NCBI RefSeq assembly: GCF_025567385.1
Contig: NZ_JAOQJU010000002.1
Coordinates: 1-64,000, forward strand
Reading direction: 5' to 3'
DNA from: Claveliimonas acetigenes
GTDB taxonomy: Bacteria > Bacillota > Clostridia > Lachnospirales > Lachnospiraceae
Length of the DNA: 64,000 nucleotides
In this document: positions 33,506-41,914 of the stretch, piece by piece
Position numbering within the stretch: the stretch's first letter is position 1
Layout: every line of letters begins with the position of its first letter
Notes under the pieces: generated by a model
Databases searched by the model: none
What the model saw: only the letters and a program-made list of their open reading frames with translations
Told to the model about the DNA's origin: nothing
Translations under genes and position numbers: made by a program

Positions 33506-33694
33506 ATGGCTAAATGTGCTATTTGTGAAAAGGGTGCTCACTTTGGAAACAATGTAAGCCACTCTCATAGAAAGACACCAAAAATGTGGAAATCCAATGT
33601 GAAATCCGTTCGTGTTAAGACAGAAGGCGGAGCTACAAAGAGAATGTATGTATGTACTTCTTGTTTGAAGTCAGGCAAAGTTGAACGTGCGTAA
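33506..33694 (+). CDS. rpmB: 50S ribosomal protein L28
   Basis: 62 residues, normal length. The N-terminal zinc-type start AKCAICEKGAHFGNN and the core VSHSHRKTPKMWKSN match L28. A second Cys pair is near the C-terminus (VCTSCLKSGKV). Transcribed alone between its own promoter and terminator. Confidence 0.98.
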   Translation: MAKCAICEKGAHFGNNVSHSHRKTPKMWKSNVKSVRVKTEGGATKRMYVCTSCLKSGKVERA

Positions 33695-33706
33695 TGAAAA
33701 ATGAAA

Positions 33707-33741
33707 ACTCAGATTCGTATAAAGAGTCTGGGTTTTTTTTT
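33707..33741 (+). terminator. intrinsic terminator of rpmB
   Basis: A 10-bp stem (33707-33716 with 33724-33733, two G-U pairs), 7-nt loop, then a run of eight or more T. Confidence 0.88.
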
Positions 33742-33759
33742 GTGCACTCTTTTTTATTA

Positions 33760-33788
33760 TTGTAAAATAAGTAAAAACAGAGTATAAT
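33760..33788 (+). promoter_or_regulatory. promoter of the yloU-yloV-recG operon
   Basis: TTGTAA (33760-33765), 17 nt and a perfect TATAAT (33783-33788), about 37 nt before the Asp23-family gene. Confidence 0.75.
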
Positions 33789-33825
33789 ACCTATGTTAAT
33801 TGTATAAGAATTGGAGGGTGTGAAC

Positions 33826-34185
33826 ATGAAAGGAAGCATGAGTACAGATCTTGGTATTATTACCATTAGCCCTGAAGTGATAGCAAAATATGCGGGAACC
33901 GTTGCAGTGGAATGTTTTGGAATTGTAGGAATGGCTGCAGTTAATATGAAAGATGGCCTGGTAAGGCTTTTGAAGAAAGAGAGTCTGACACATGGAATCC
34001 AGGTTTCTATTTCTGATGATAACAGGATTAAGATTGACTTCCATGTGATTGTTGCGTATGGAGTAAGTATTTCAGCAGTAACAGACAATCTGATTAGTAA
34101 TGTAAAATATAGAGTAGAAGAATTTTCAGGAATGCCGGTAGATAAGATTAATATTTATATTGAGGGCGTCAGAGTCATCGATTAA
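33826..34185 (+). CDS. Asp23/Gls24 family protein (YloU-like)
   Basis: 119 residues. The Asp23 domain covers nearly all of it, including GIITISPEVIAKYAGTVAVE and the C-terminal VNIYIEGVRV-like NIYIEGVRVID. The family is linked to envelope stress; in many Firmicutes it precedes the DAK2/FakA-like gene, as here. GGAGGG at 33813-33818 fixes the ATG at 33826; a TTG at 33811 would overlap that site. Confidence 0.92.
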   Translation: MKGSMSTDLGIITISPEVIAKYAGTVAVECFGIVGMAAVNMKDGLVRLLKKESLTHGIQVSISDDNRIKIDFHVIVAYGVSISAVTDNLISNVKYRVEEFSGMPVDKINIYIEGVRVID

Positions 34186-34203
34186 TTAAGGAGGACTTTT
34201 AAA

Positions 34204-35892
34204 GTGGCAACAAATACAATAAGTGTGGATATGCTTGCCAGGATGTTTCTGGCAGGCGCGCAGAATATTGAGGCTAAGAAAGAGTATATTAATGAATTGA
34301 ATGTATTTCCGGTGCCGGATGGAGATACCGGGACGAATATGTCGCTTACGATTATGTCTGCAGCAAAGGAAGTGACGGCTCTTGGGAAGCTGGATATGAC
34401 ATCTTTGGCGAAAGCGATTTCTTCCGGTTCTCTGCGGGGAGCAAGAGGAAATTCAGGAGTAATCTTATCTCAGCTTCTCCGTGGATTCACGAAGGCCGTG
34501 AGAGAAGAAAAAGAGATTACAGTAGAAGCTCTTGCAGCAGCGTGTGTGCGCGCAAAAGATACTGCATATAAGGCTGTTATGAAGCCGAAGGAAGGTACCA
34601 TCCTTACCGTAGCGAGAGGAATTGCTGAGAAAGCAGTTGAGATGGCTTTGGAAACCGATGATTTGGAAGTGTTCTTGCCTGCGCTGATTGAAGAAGGAGA
34701 TGCGGTTCTTGCCAGGACTCCCGAAATGCTTCCCGTCCTGAAGGAGGCTGGAGTGGTTGATTCCGGTGGCCAGGGACTTATGGAAGTGATAAAAGGCGCT
34801 TATGATGCATTCCTCGGCAAAGAAGTGGATTATAAGGCGATTACACCGGGAGCTGCAGGAAGCAGTGTAACGAAGATTTCTGCAGAAGCGACGGCGGACA
34901 TTAAATTTGGATATTGTACAGAATTTATTATTTTGACAGAAAAAGAATTCACAGAGGCAGATGAGTCTGAATTCAAGGCGTATCTGGAATCTATCGGTGA
35001 TTCTATTGTATGTGTAGCAGATGACGATGTGGTAAAGATTCACGTGCATACCAATGATCCGGGACTTGCAATTCAGAAAGCCCTTACTTTTGGCCAGTTG
35101 TCCCGCATGAAGATTGACAATATGCGTGAGGAACATCAGGAAAAGTTGATTCGGGATTCTGAGAATCTTGCCAGACAGCAGAAAGCAGAAGAAGAAGCGA
35201 AAAAGCAGGCCCAAAAGAACAATGAGCCAAGGAAACCTATGGGATTCATCGCGGTATCCATTGGAGAGGGATTGAATGCAATTTTTAAAGAACTTGGGGC
35301 AGACTATATCATTGAAGGCGGACAGACGATGAATCCGAGTACAGAAGATATGTTGACTGCTATTGACCAGGTAAATGCAGATACTGTGTTTATTTTGCCC
35401 AATAATAAAAATATCGTACTTGCGGCAAATCAGGCGAAGACGCTGGTAGAGGATAAGGAAATTATCGTTATTCCGACTAAGACTGTTCCGCAAGGAATTA
35501 CGGCCATTATTAATTTCATGCCGGAGGCAGATTCAAAGACGAATGAAGAAGCCATGTTGGAAGGAATTTCTAATGTAAAATCCGGGCAGGTGACTTATGC
35601 GGTGCGTGATACACATATTGACGATAAGGAAATCCATGAAGGAGATATTATGGGTATCGGCGATGCGGGAATCATTGCCGTGGGTGAAGACATTGAAGCG
35701 ACAACCAAAGAGATGCTGGCTGAGTTGGTTGATGAAGATTCTGAGCTGATCAGTCTGTATTACGGGGAAGAAGTGAAAGAAGACGATGCCTGGCGGTTTG
35801 CAGGAGAAATTGAAAAACTGTATCCGGATATAGATATTGATGCGCAGTACGGCGGACAACCCATTTACTATTACGTGCTGGCAGTAGAATAA
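34204..35892 (+). CDS. DAK2 domain fatty acid kinase-like protein (YloV/FakA type)
   Basis: 562 residues. The N-terminal DhaL/DAK2 kinase domain (about 10-205) has the nucleotide-binding motif VPDGDTGTNMS and the GARGNSGVILSQLLRG segment. A linker follows, then a C-terminal DegV-like region (about 340-560, VSIGEGLNAIFKELGADYI). In Staphylococcus FakA phosphorylates fatty acids presented by FakB proteins; no fakB is seen in the window. GTG start at 34204 with GGAGGA upstream. Confidence 0.9.
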   Translation: MATNTISVDMLARMFLAGAQNIEAKKEYINELNVFPVPDGDTGTNMSLTIMSAAKEVTALGKLDMTSLAKAISSGSLRGARGNSGVILSQLLRGFTKAVREEKEITVEALAAACVRAKDTAYKAVMKPKEGTILTVARGIAEKAVEMALETDDLEVFLPALIEEGDAVLARTPEMLPVLKEAGVVDSGGQGLMEVIKGAYDAFLGKEVDYKAITPGAAGSSVTKISAEATADIKFGYCTEFIILTEKEFTEADESEFKAYLESIGDSIVCVADDDVVKIHVHTNDPGLAIQKALTFGQLSRMKIDNMREEHQEKLIRDSENLARQQKAEEEAKKQAQKNNEPRKPMGFIAVSIGEGLNAIFKELGADYIIEGGQTMNPSTEDMLTAIDQVNADTVFILPNNKNIVLAANQAKTLVEDKEIIVIPTKTVPQGITAIINFMPEADSKTNEEAMLEGISNVKSGQVTYAVRDTHIDDKEIHEGDIMGIGDAGIIAVGEDIEATTKEMLAELVDEDSELISLYYGEEVKEDDAWRFAGEIEKLYPDIDIDAQYGGQPIYYYVLAVE

Positions 35893-35893
35893 T

Positions 35894-37924
35894 ATGAAAG
35901 AAAATACAAGAATCAATGCGTTAAAGGGTATTGGTGAAAAAATGGAACAGTTATTTTCCAAACTAGGTATCTATACAATAGGAGATTTAATCCGGTATTA
36001 TCCGCGGGGATACGATATTTATGAAGAACCTGTGCCAATCAGTGAGTTGGAAGAAGGAAAGACACAGACGGTTACGGGTACTATATATGGAAAAGTACAG
36101 GTGTCGCCTAACCGGAAAATGCAGGTGACTTCTGTGCAGGTTCGGGATTTTAGCGGAGTAATTCGTGTAATCTGGTTTCGGATGCCTTTTTTGCGCAGTA
36201 CTTTGTCTGCAGGTGGTGTGATTACGCTTCGCGGACAGGTAATCCGGAAAAAGAATGGATTGGTTATGGAGCATCCTGAAATTTTTTACCCCAGCGCAAA
36301 ATACGAAGAAAAGCTGCATACTTTACAGCCGGTCTATCCTTTGACAGCAGGGCTTTCTAATAATATGGTTATGAAAGCAGTCAGACAGGCGCTTGACGGA
36401 TTGGATTTAAGCAGGGAAATCCTGCCGGAAGAAATCCGGCACCGCTATCATTTGGCGGAATATAATTATGCAGTCAGAGGAATTCATTTTCCTGAAGATA
36501 AGGAAGTATTTTATCGCGCAAGAGAACGGCTTGTGTTTGAAGAATTTCTGGAATTTATAGTATCCTTGCGAAAATTAAAGGACGAGAATGAAAAAAAAGA
36601 GAATCATTTTGTGATCGAACACAAGGCAGAGACGGAACGGTTTATTTCGTCCCTGCCTTATCGTCTTACGGATGCACAGAAGAAAGTGTGGAAGGAAATT
36701 GAACTTGATATGGGAAGCCGCTATGCCATGTCCAGGCTTATTCAGGGTGATGTGGGATCAGGTAAAACAATTGTAGCAGTACTTGCACTGATTTCGGTGG
36801 GAATGAACGGGTATCAGGGAGCCATGATGGCGCCTACGGAAGTGCTTGCAAGACAGCATTTTGAATCGATTACCAAATTATTTGATACCTATCAGATTCC
36901 ATTAAAGGTCGGGCTGCTTACAGGTTCCATGACGGCAAAGGAGAAAAAAGAGGCATATGCACGGATAGAGGCCGGAGAAGTACAAGTGATAATAGGGACG
37001 CATGCGTTGATTCAGGAAAAGGTTCATTATAAAAATCTTGCACTGGCAATAACAGACGAGCAGCATAGGTTCGGCGTGCGGCAGAGGGAAACATTTTTTG
37101 AAAAAGGTAGCATGCCCCATATACTTGTTATGAGCGCTACGCCAATACCACGGACACTTGCCATTATTATTTATGGAGATTTGGATATTTCCGTAATAGA
37201 TCAGCTTCCGGCCAACCGCCTTCCAATTAAAAATTGCGTGGTTGATACCAGCTACAGGGAAACGGCTTACCGTTTTATAAAAAAACAGACGGCTGAAGGG
37301 AGGCAGTGCTATATTATCTGCCCGATGGTGGAAGAGAGCGAACATCTGGAGGCAGAAAATGTGATAGATTATACATCTATGCTGCAGGAAGAAATCGGAG
37401 ACGATATAGTTATTGACTACCTTCACGGCAAAATGAAACAGGCGGAAAAAGATCGTATTATGGAGCGTTTCAGCCGTAATGAGATACAGGTATTGGTATC
37501 TACTACAGTCATTGAAGTAGGGATAGATGTTCCCAATGCTACAGTTATGATGGTGGAAAATGCAGAGCGCTTCGGGTTGGCACAGCTTCATCAGCTCCGT
37601 GGACGCGTCGGACGCGGAAAATATCAATCTTATTGCATCTTTATGAGCGGTTCTAAGTCAAAGGAGACAAAGGAACGGTTGGAAATCCTGAACAAGACAA
37701 ATGATGGTTTTAAAATTGCAAGTGAAGATTTGAAGCTGCGCGGACCGGGAGATTTATTCGGAATCCGCCAGAGCGGGATTATGGATTTTAAACTCGGTGA
37801 TGTATTTCAGGATGCGAAGATTCTTCAGATGGCAAACGAAGCGGCAGACCAGCTTATAAAAACAGATCATGAATGGATGCAGAAAATGGAAAAGGAAGAA
37901 AGAACTTCTAGTGTAATATTATAA
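35894..37924 (+). CDS. recG: ATP-dependent DNA helicase RecG
   Basis: 676 residues, normal length. An N-terminal wedge/OB domain (about 1-160) is followed by a superfamily 2 helicase core: motif I GDVGSGKT, motif II DEQH, motif III SATPIPRT and motif VI QLRGRVGRG. It remodels stalled forks and Holliday junctions. It begins 1 nt after the DAK2 gene stop and ends the operon. Confidence 0.98.
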   Translation: MKENTRINALKGIGEKMEQLFSKLGIYTIGDLIRYYPRGYDIYEEPVPISELEEGKTQTVTGTIYGKVQVSPNRKMQVTSVQVRDFSGVIRVIWFRMPFLRSTLSAGGVITLRGQVIRKKNGLVMEHPEIFYPSAKYEEKLHTLQPVYPLTAGLSNNMVMKAVRQALDGLDLSREILPEEIRHRYHLAEYNYAVRGIHFPEDKEVFYRARERLVFEEFLEFIVSLRKLKDENEKKENHFVIEHKAETERFISSLPYRLTDAQKKVWKEIELDMGSRYAMSRLIQGDVGSGKTIVAVLALISVGMNGYQGAMMAPTEVLARQHFESITKLFDTYQIPLKVGLLTGSMTAKEKKEAYARIEAGEVQVIIGTHALIQEKVHYKNLALAITDEQHRFGVRQRETFFEKGSMPHILVMSATPIPRTLAIIIYGDLDISVIDQLPANRLPIKNCVVDTSYRETAYRFIKKQTAEGRQCYIICPMVEESEHLEAENVIDYTSMLQEEIGDDIVIDYLHGKMKQAEKDRIMERFSRNEIQVLVSTTVIEVGIDVPNATVMMVENAERFGLAQLHQLRGRVGRGKYQSYCIFMSGSKSKETKERLEILNKTNDGFKIASEDLKLRGPGDLFGIRQSGIMDFKLGDVFQDAKILQMANEAADQLIKTDHEWMQKMEKEERTSSVIL

Positions 37925-37954
37925 ATCCTCCATATACTATCGGTGTAACAAAAC

Positions 37955-37981
37955 AAAAGTTACAAAAAGGAAAAGTTACAA
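37955..37981 (+). repeat. 11-nt direct repeat upstream of the spore protein gene
   Basis: AAAAGTTACAA occurs at 37955-37965 and again at 37971-37981, a 16-nt period, 23 nt before the SASP start. It may be a protein-binding site or leader element. I could not place a convincing sigma-G promoter here. Confidence 0.45.
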
Positions 37982-38003
37982 GTAGAAAAAGGAGGATCAT
38001 AAA

Positions 38004-38210
38004 ATGGCAAATCGTTCATCTAACAGAGCAGCAGTACCTGAGGCAAAGGGTGCATTGGACAAATTTAAATATGAGGTTGCAAGCGAACTGGGAGTACCGC
38101 TTTCAGACGGCTACAACGGAGACCTGACTTCCAGACAGAATGGTTCTGTAGGTGGTTATATGGTTAAGAAGATGATTGAACAGCAGGAAAAACAGATGGC
38201 TGGTAAATAA
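38004..38210 (+). CDS. alpha/beta-type small acid-soluble spore protein
   Basis: 68 residues. Both family signatures are visible: the germination-protease site region ALDKFKYEVASELGVPL and the C-terminal DGYNGDLTSRQNGSVGGYM. It coats spore DNA and protects it from UV and heat. AAAGGAGG precedes the ATG closely. It is monocistronic, with its own terminator. Confidence 0.97.
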   Translation: MANRSSNRAAVPEAKGALDKFKYEVASELGVPLSDGYNGDLTSRQNGSVGGYMVKKMIEQQEKQMAGK

Positions 38211-38223
38211 CAAGAGAGAGAAA

Positions 38224-38264
38224 AAGCATCTGGCAGGTGTTTATACCTGTCGGGTGCTTTTTTC
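38224..38264 (+). terminator. strong intrinsic terminator of the spore protein gene
   Basis: A 15-bp stem (38224-38238 with 38245-38259, a few G-U pairs), 6-nt loop and a run of six T. Confidence 0.9.
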
Positions 38265-38268
38265 TAGA

Positions 38269-38297
38269 TTGACTTTTTAAGAAGGATTCTATATAAT
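38269..38297 (+). promoter_or_regulatory. promoter of rsmD-coaD
   Basis: TTGACT (38269-38274), 17 nt and a perfect TATAAT (38292-38297). The leader of about 80 nt contains a hairpin (GTCTGCTC 38330-38337 with 38357-38364). Confidence 0.78.
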
Positions 38298-38382
38298 AAA
38301 CGGGTGAGTTTATGTATACAATGTTTGATGTCTGCTCTGTTTCTTTTGAAAAGTATGAGCAGACTGGAAAAGGAGCTTATAG

Positions 38383-38949
38383 ATGCGTGTCATTGCAGGA
38401 AGCGCAAAGCGCTTACAATTGAAAACACCGGATGGTCCGGACACAAGACCTACCACTGACAGAATTAAAGAAACACTTTTTAATATGCTTGCTCCGCATC
38501 TGTATGGGTGTACTTTTCTGGATCTGTTTGCAGGAAGCGGAGGAATTGGAATTGAAGCGCTCAGCCGGGGGGCGGCAGAGGCCGTTTTCGTGGAAAAAAG
38601 TCCCAGAGCCATGGCGTGTATTAAGGAAAACCTGAATTTTACCAAGTTGTCTCCAAAGGCGGTGACTATGCAGACAGATGTTCTGACGGCGCTGCGCAGG
38701 CTGGAAGGAGAAAAGAAATTCGATTATATTTTTATGGATCCTCCTTATAACCAATCCATAGAAGAAAAGGTGCTTTTGTATCTTGCCGGATCTGCTCTTC
38801 TTTCAGAAGATGGAATGATTATTGTAGAGGCTGCAAAAGACACGCAGTTTGCTTATGCCGATGCGTTGGGGTTACGTATAATCAGGGAAAAGGTATATAA
38901 GACAAATAAGCATGTGTTTTTGGAAATGACACAGAAGGAGCAGATATGA
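38383..38949 (+). CDS. rsmD: 16S rRNA (guanine(966)-N(2))-methyltransferase RsmD
   Basis: 188 residues. SAM-binding region FLDLFAGSGGIGIEALSRG and catalytic motif FMDPPYNQ identify the N2-guanine methyltransferase. N-terminal MRVIAGSAKRLQL is typical. AAAGGAG upstream. Its stop overlaps the coaD start by 4 nt, the usual rsmD-coaD arrangement. Confidence 0.95.
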   Translation: MRVIAGSAKRLQLKTPDGPDTRPTTDRIKETLFNMLAPHLYGCTFLDLFAGSGGIGIEALSRGAAEAVFVEKSPRAMACIKENLNFTKLSPKAVTMQTDVLTALRRLEGEKKFDYIFMDPPYNQSIEEKVLLYLAGSALLSEDGMIIVEAAKDTQFAYADALGLRIIREKVYKTNKHVFLEMTQKEQI

Positions 38950-39431
38950 TAAGAGCGATTTACCCAGGGAGCTTTGATCCGGTTACCTATGGCCATTTGG
39001 ATATTATCCGACGTTCTTCCGGGCTGGTGGACGAACTGATAGTAGGAGTATTGAATAATAATGCAAAATCCCCGTTGTTTTCCGTTGAAGAACGTGTTAA
39101 AATGTTAGATGAGGTAGTGAAAAATCTTCAAAATGTGAAAGTTGTTCCATTTGAAGGATTGTTAGTAGAATTTGCAAAAAGAATGGACGCCAGGATGATT
39201 GTGCGGGGACTTCGGGCGATTACTGATTTTGAGTATGAGCTTCAGATGGCACAGACAAACCAGAAGCTGTCCGGTGATTTGGAGACTGTTTTTCTTACAA
39301 CAAGTCTTCAGTATTCCTATTTAAGTTCTACTACGGTAAAAGAAGTGGCGGCTTTTGGAGGGGATATCTCTCAGTTTGTACCTGAGACTGTGATAGACAG
39401 AATACAAGAGAAGATAAAAAGGAGAGTGTAA
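38946..39431 (+). CDS. coaD: pantetheine-phosphate adenylyltransferase
   Basis: 161 residues, normal length. Penultimate step of CoA synthesis. The nucleotidyltransferase motif is YPGSFDPVTYGHLD (T/HxGH type) and the second signature is YSYLSSTTVKEVAAFGGD. Coupled to rsmD through the ATGA overlap. Confidence 0.97.
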   Translation: MIRAIYPGSFDPVTYGHLDIIRRSSGLVDELIVGVLNNNAKSPLFSVEERVKMLDEVVKNLQNVKVVPFEGLLVEFAKRMDARMIVRGLRAITDFEYELQMAQTNQKLSGDLETVFLTTSLQYSYLSSTTVKEVAAFGGDISQFVPETVIDRIQEKIKRRV

Positions 39432-39434
39432 ATT

Positions 39435-40055
39435 ATGAGCAGTCGTATCGAGCAGATTATTGATGAAATCGAGGAGTACATTGATACTTGTAAATTCCAG
39501 CCTTTATCTACAACAAAGATTATTGTGAATAAGGATCAGTTGGATGAGCTGCTCCGGGAGCTTCGTATGAAAACACCGGATGAGATTAAGCGTTATCAGA
39601 AGATCATTGCAAATAAAGATGCCATTCTGGCAGACGCGCAGGCGAAAGCAGAGAATATGCTTCAGGATGCACAGATTCAGACATCTGAATTGGTGAGCGA
39701 ACATGAGATTATGCAGCAGGCATATGCACAGGCAAATCAGATTGTGACAGCGGCTACGGAACAGGCACAGCAGATTTTAGATAATGCTACCAGTGATGCC
39801 AATGATATCCGGATTGGAGCAATGCAGTATACGGACGATTTAATGGCAAATGCAGAAAATATTATCGGTCATACGCTGGATACTTACACAGCAAAATATG
39901 ATGGGCTTTTGAATTCACTTCAGGAGTGTTATGATATGGTTCGCAACAACCGCTCCGAACTTGAGATTCCGGAGCAGTCACCGCGGGGCATGGAAGCAGA
40001 GTATGGAGCTGCGGATGATGATATGGATTTTATGGATGAAGACGAGGACTTGTAA
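39435..40055 (+). CDS. coiled-coil protein, V-ATPase subunit H-like/DivIVA-like
   Basis: 206 residues, mostly helical and charged. The central coiled coil (about 55-140) carries repeated Ala/Gln-rich heptads such as KAENMLQDAQIQTSE, in the style of ATP synthase subunit b or DivIVA. The C-terminus is acidic. It starts 3 nt after coaD, so it is in the same operon. No function is established; a scaffold or cell-division role is a guess. Confidence 0.72.
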   Translation: MSSRIEQIIDEIEEYIDTCKFQPLSTTKIIVNKDQLDELLRELRMKTPDEIKRYQKIIANKDAILADAQAKAENMLQDAQIQTSELVSEHEIMQQAYAQANQIVTAATEQAQQILDNATSDANDIRIGAMQYTDDLMANAENIIGHTLDTYTAKYDGLLNSLQECYDMVRNNRSELEIPEQSPRGMEAEYGAADDDMDFMDEDEDL

Positions 40056-40998
40056 GATATAATATAGCGAACAGGCTGGTTACCAACATGGTAATCAGCT
40101 TTTCTATTATGTATGGGGCGATTTTCAGACCGGCTTTCTGAATCATGCATTCTGTCTGTGCCGCGGCACAAAATCCCCCGAAGGATGTGAGGGCAAGAAC
40201 CTGTATCCAGGTTCCCCGAAAAGGGGCTCCCGCCTGACACAGCAGGGAAATACCATTTGTGATTTCCAGCATGGGAAGAAGGAACTTCAACATCGGAAGC
40301 CTGCCTGATAATAATTGTAATAATTCTGTTAGAATAGAAAAAAGCATGATATATCCGCCTACTTTTACAATTGCTTCAAAGCTATCCATCATACAGGAAT
40401 CAAAAAGCTGGAAATTTAACGGCTTATAAGATATAGCTGATGTATGGCAGTTGCTTTTTTCCTTATTTTTTTTCATAGCATTTTTTTGCCCGCTGCCCCT
40501 CATCCAATAAAAACGGAAGAGGAAACTGCAGCATATAGGCGATAAGGTGAGAATAAAAAGTGTTGGAACAAGGAAGTCTTTTCTGTTAAGGTTTTGCCAT
40601 ACAAGATAACTGATGATAAACATCGGGCTTGTGTTATTACAGAAGGAAAGAAGATAATTTCCTTCTCTTGCCGAAATCTTTTCAGAACGGATTAGATCCG
40701 CTGTTACTTTGGCGCCCATAGGATAGCCGCAGAAGAAACCGGTGATGACAGCAAAGGAACCTTTATAAGACACACCGAATATGCGGTGTATAAAAGGACC
40801 GGCGAGGCGTGAGATATAGGAAAGAGCACGGGTATGTATCATGAAATTAGAAAGAATCATAAAGGGAAGCAATGTGGGAAGTACTGTCCGGTACCAAAGC
40901 AGCAGCCCTTTGCTTGCCCCGGAGAATACCGGCACGGGAAAAGCAAGCAGGATAAGAAAAGAAAGGATGAGTAAGACGGATACTATTTTTTCTTTCAT
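40030..40998 (-). CDS. ylbJ: sporulation integral membrane protein YlbJ
   Basis: 322 residues with about eight hydrophobic segments and the nucleoside-recognition (Gate) motifs VLPTLLPFMILSNFM, FFCGYPMGAKV and SFCNNTSPMFIISYL. In Bacillus ylbJ lies next to coaD and is needed for heat-resistant spores; here the neighbourhood is kept but the gene is inverted. ATG at 40998 follows GAGG; a TTG at 41004 is also in frame. Its 3' end overlaps that of the coiled-coil gene by 26 nt, convergently. Confidence 0.9.
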   Translation of the reverse strand: MKEKIVSVLLILSFLILLAFPVPVFSGASKGLLLWYRTVLPTLLPFMILSNFMIHTRALSYISRLAGPFIHRIFGVSYKGSFAVITGFFCGYPMGAKVTADLIRSEKISAREGNYLLSFCNNTSPMFIISYLVWQNLNRKDFLVPTLFILTLSPICCSFLFRFYWMRGSGQKNAMKKNKEKSNCHTSAISYKPLNFQLFDSCMMDSFEAIVKVGGYIMLFSILTELLQLLSGRLPMLKFLLPMLEITNGISLLCQAGAPFRGTWIQVLALTSFGGFCAAAQTECMIQKAGLKIAPYIIEKLITMLVTSLFAILYLTSPRLHP

Positions 40999-41050
40999 AG
41001 GCAATGCCTCATACTGAAAAGTCTCTTTTAATTTTATGGTTCAGGTTTAA

Positions 41051-41081
41051 ATTTTATGTTTGGGAACATATAGTAATATAA
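41051..41081 (-). promoter_or_regulatory. possible sigma-E-type promoter of ylbJ
   Basis: On the minus strand, TTATATT (41075-41081), a 16-nt spacer and CATAAAAT (41051-41058) resemble the mother-cell sigma-E pattern (ATATT ... CATACAnT). One base differs in the -10 and the spacer is slightly long. The homologous gene in Bacillus is mother-cell expressed, which makes this worth noting. Confidence 0.33.
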
Positions 41082-41098
41082 AAAAGAGGTTTCGATCT

Positions 41099-41809
41099 GT
41101 GAAATTAGATACCGGCAGAATTTTTCTCCTTTTATTACTTGTTTCTTTTTTTACAGTTTTGAGCGAACATGCTTTGTACAATAAGGGTATCGAAAATCGG
41201 AGAGCAGAAGAAACTGTAGAAGCGGAAGAATACCGCCGCCGTTTTTTTTCTGACGAAATGCTGGGGGCAAAAGATACTCTTTCCGAAGCGTGCCGCAGTT
41301 TTCTTAACCGGGTAGAGGCCGATGCACAATATTTCCCAATCCCGGAGTCTACTCTGGATGAAAGCCTTACGGTATCTTACGTGAATTCCTGGATGGCAGA
41401 GCGCAGCTACAAAGGAGAAAGCGTACATGAGGGAACCGATATTATGGCAGGAGAAAATGTAAGAGGCCTGTATCCTGTCCTTAGCATGTCGGATGGAGTT
41501 GTTACCAATATCGGGTGGCTGGAAAAGGGCGGGTACCGGGTTGGAATTACGTCGCCGAATGGCGTCTACTTTTATTATGCGCATTTGGAGTCTTATGCAG
41601 ATATAAAAAAGGGAGACAATATAAAAGCAGGGCAGCTTCTGGGATTTATGGGGGATTCCGGATATGGAGAAGAAGGAACGGTAGGCAGGTTTGACGTACA
41701 TCTTCATCTGGGAATTTATTCCTGGGATACAGGAGAAGAGATTAGTGTAAATCCATATTTCCTATTACAGAAACTGGAGACAAAGAAGTTAAAATATGCC
41801 TATTCCTAG
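41099..41809 (+). CDS. M23 family metallopeptidase, membrane-anchored
   Basis: 236 residues. An N-terminal membrane helix (about 8-27) is followed by a charged linker and a LytM/M23 domain (about 110-230). Zinc ligands are the His and Asp of VHEGTDIM and the His pair of VHLHLGIY, so it looks catalytically complete. It probably cuts peptidoglycan, perhaps in sporulation, since ylbJ is divergent to it. GTG start at 41099 with GAGGT at 41085-41089; a TTG at 41060 is also in frame. Confidence 0.88.
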   Translation: MKLDTGRIFLLLLLVSFFTVLSEHALYNKGIENRRAEETVEAEEYRRRFFSDEMLGAKDTLSEACRSFLNRVEADAQYFPIPESTLDESLTVSYVNSWMAERSYKGESVHEGTDIMAGENVRGLYPVLSMSDGVVTNIGWLEKGGYRVGITSPNGVYFYYAHLESYADIKKGDNIKAGQLLGFMGDSGYGEEGTVGRFDVHLHLGIYSWDTGEEISVNPYFLLQKLETKKLKYAYS

Positions 41810-41914
41810 TACCGCAAAAATGTGATATACTATACGAAGTATGTGCAAGCGTAATTGCCTATTGCATGGAAGGAACCCCGCTCTCTGTTTAACGGGACGG
41901 ATTGGAGGAAAAAG

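Noticed and set aside
34465..35493. Long open frame (342 codons) on the minus strand
   Set aside because: It lies fully opposite the DAK2/FakA-like gene, has no ribosome-binding site, and its composition (many Cys, His, Phe) is that of an antisense shadow.
37931..37940. CATATACTAT as a sigma-G -10 box for the SASP gene
   Set aside because: It does not match CATnnTA in register and no -35 box lies at the proper distance, although a sigma-G promoter is expected for this gene.
38312..38422. 36-codon open frame in the rsmD leader, overlapping the rsmD start
   Set aside because: It begins near a GGGTGAG, but nothing suggests a protein and it shares its region with a leader hairpin. It could be an upstream regulatory ORF; there is no evidence beyond position.
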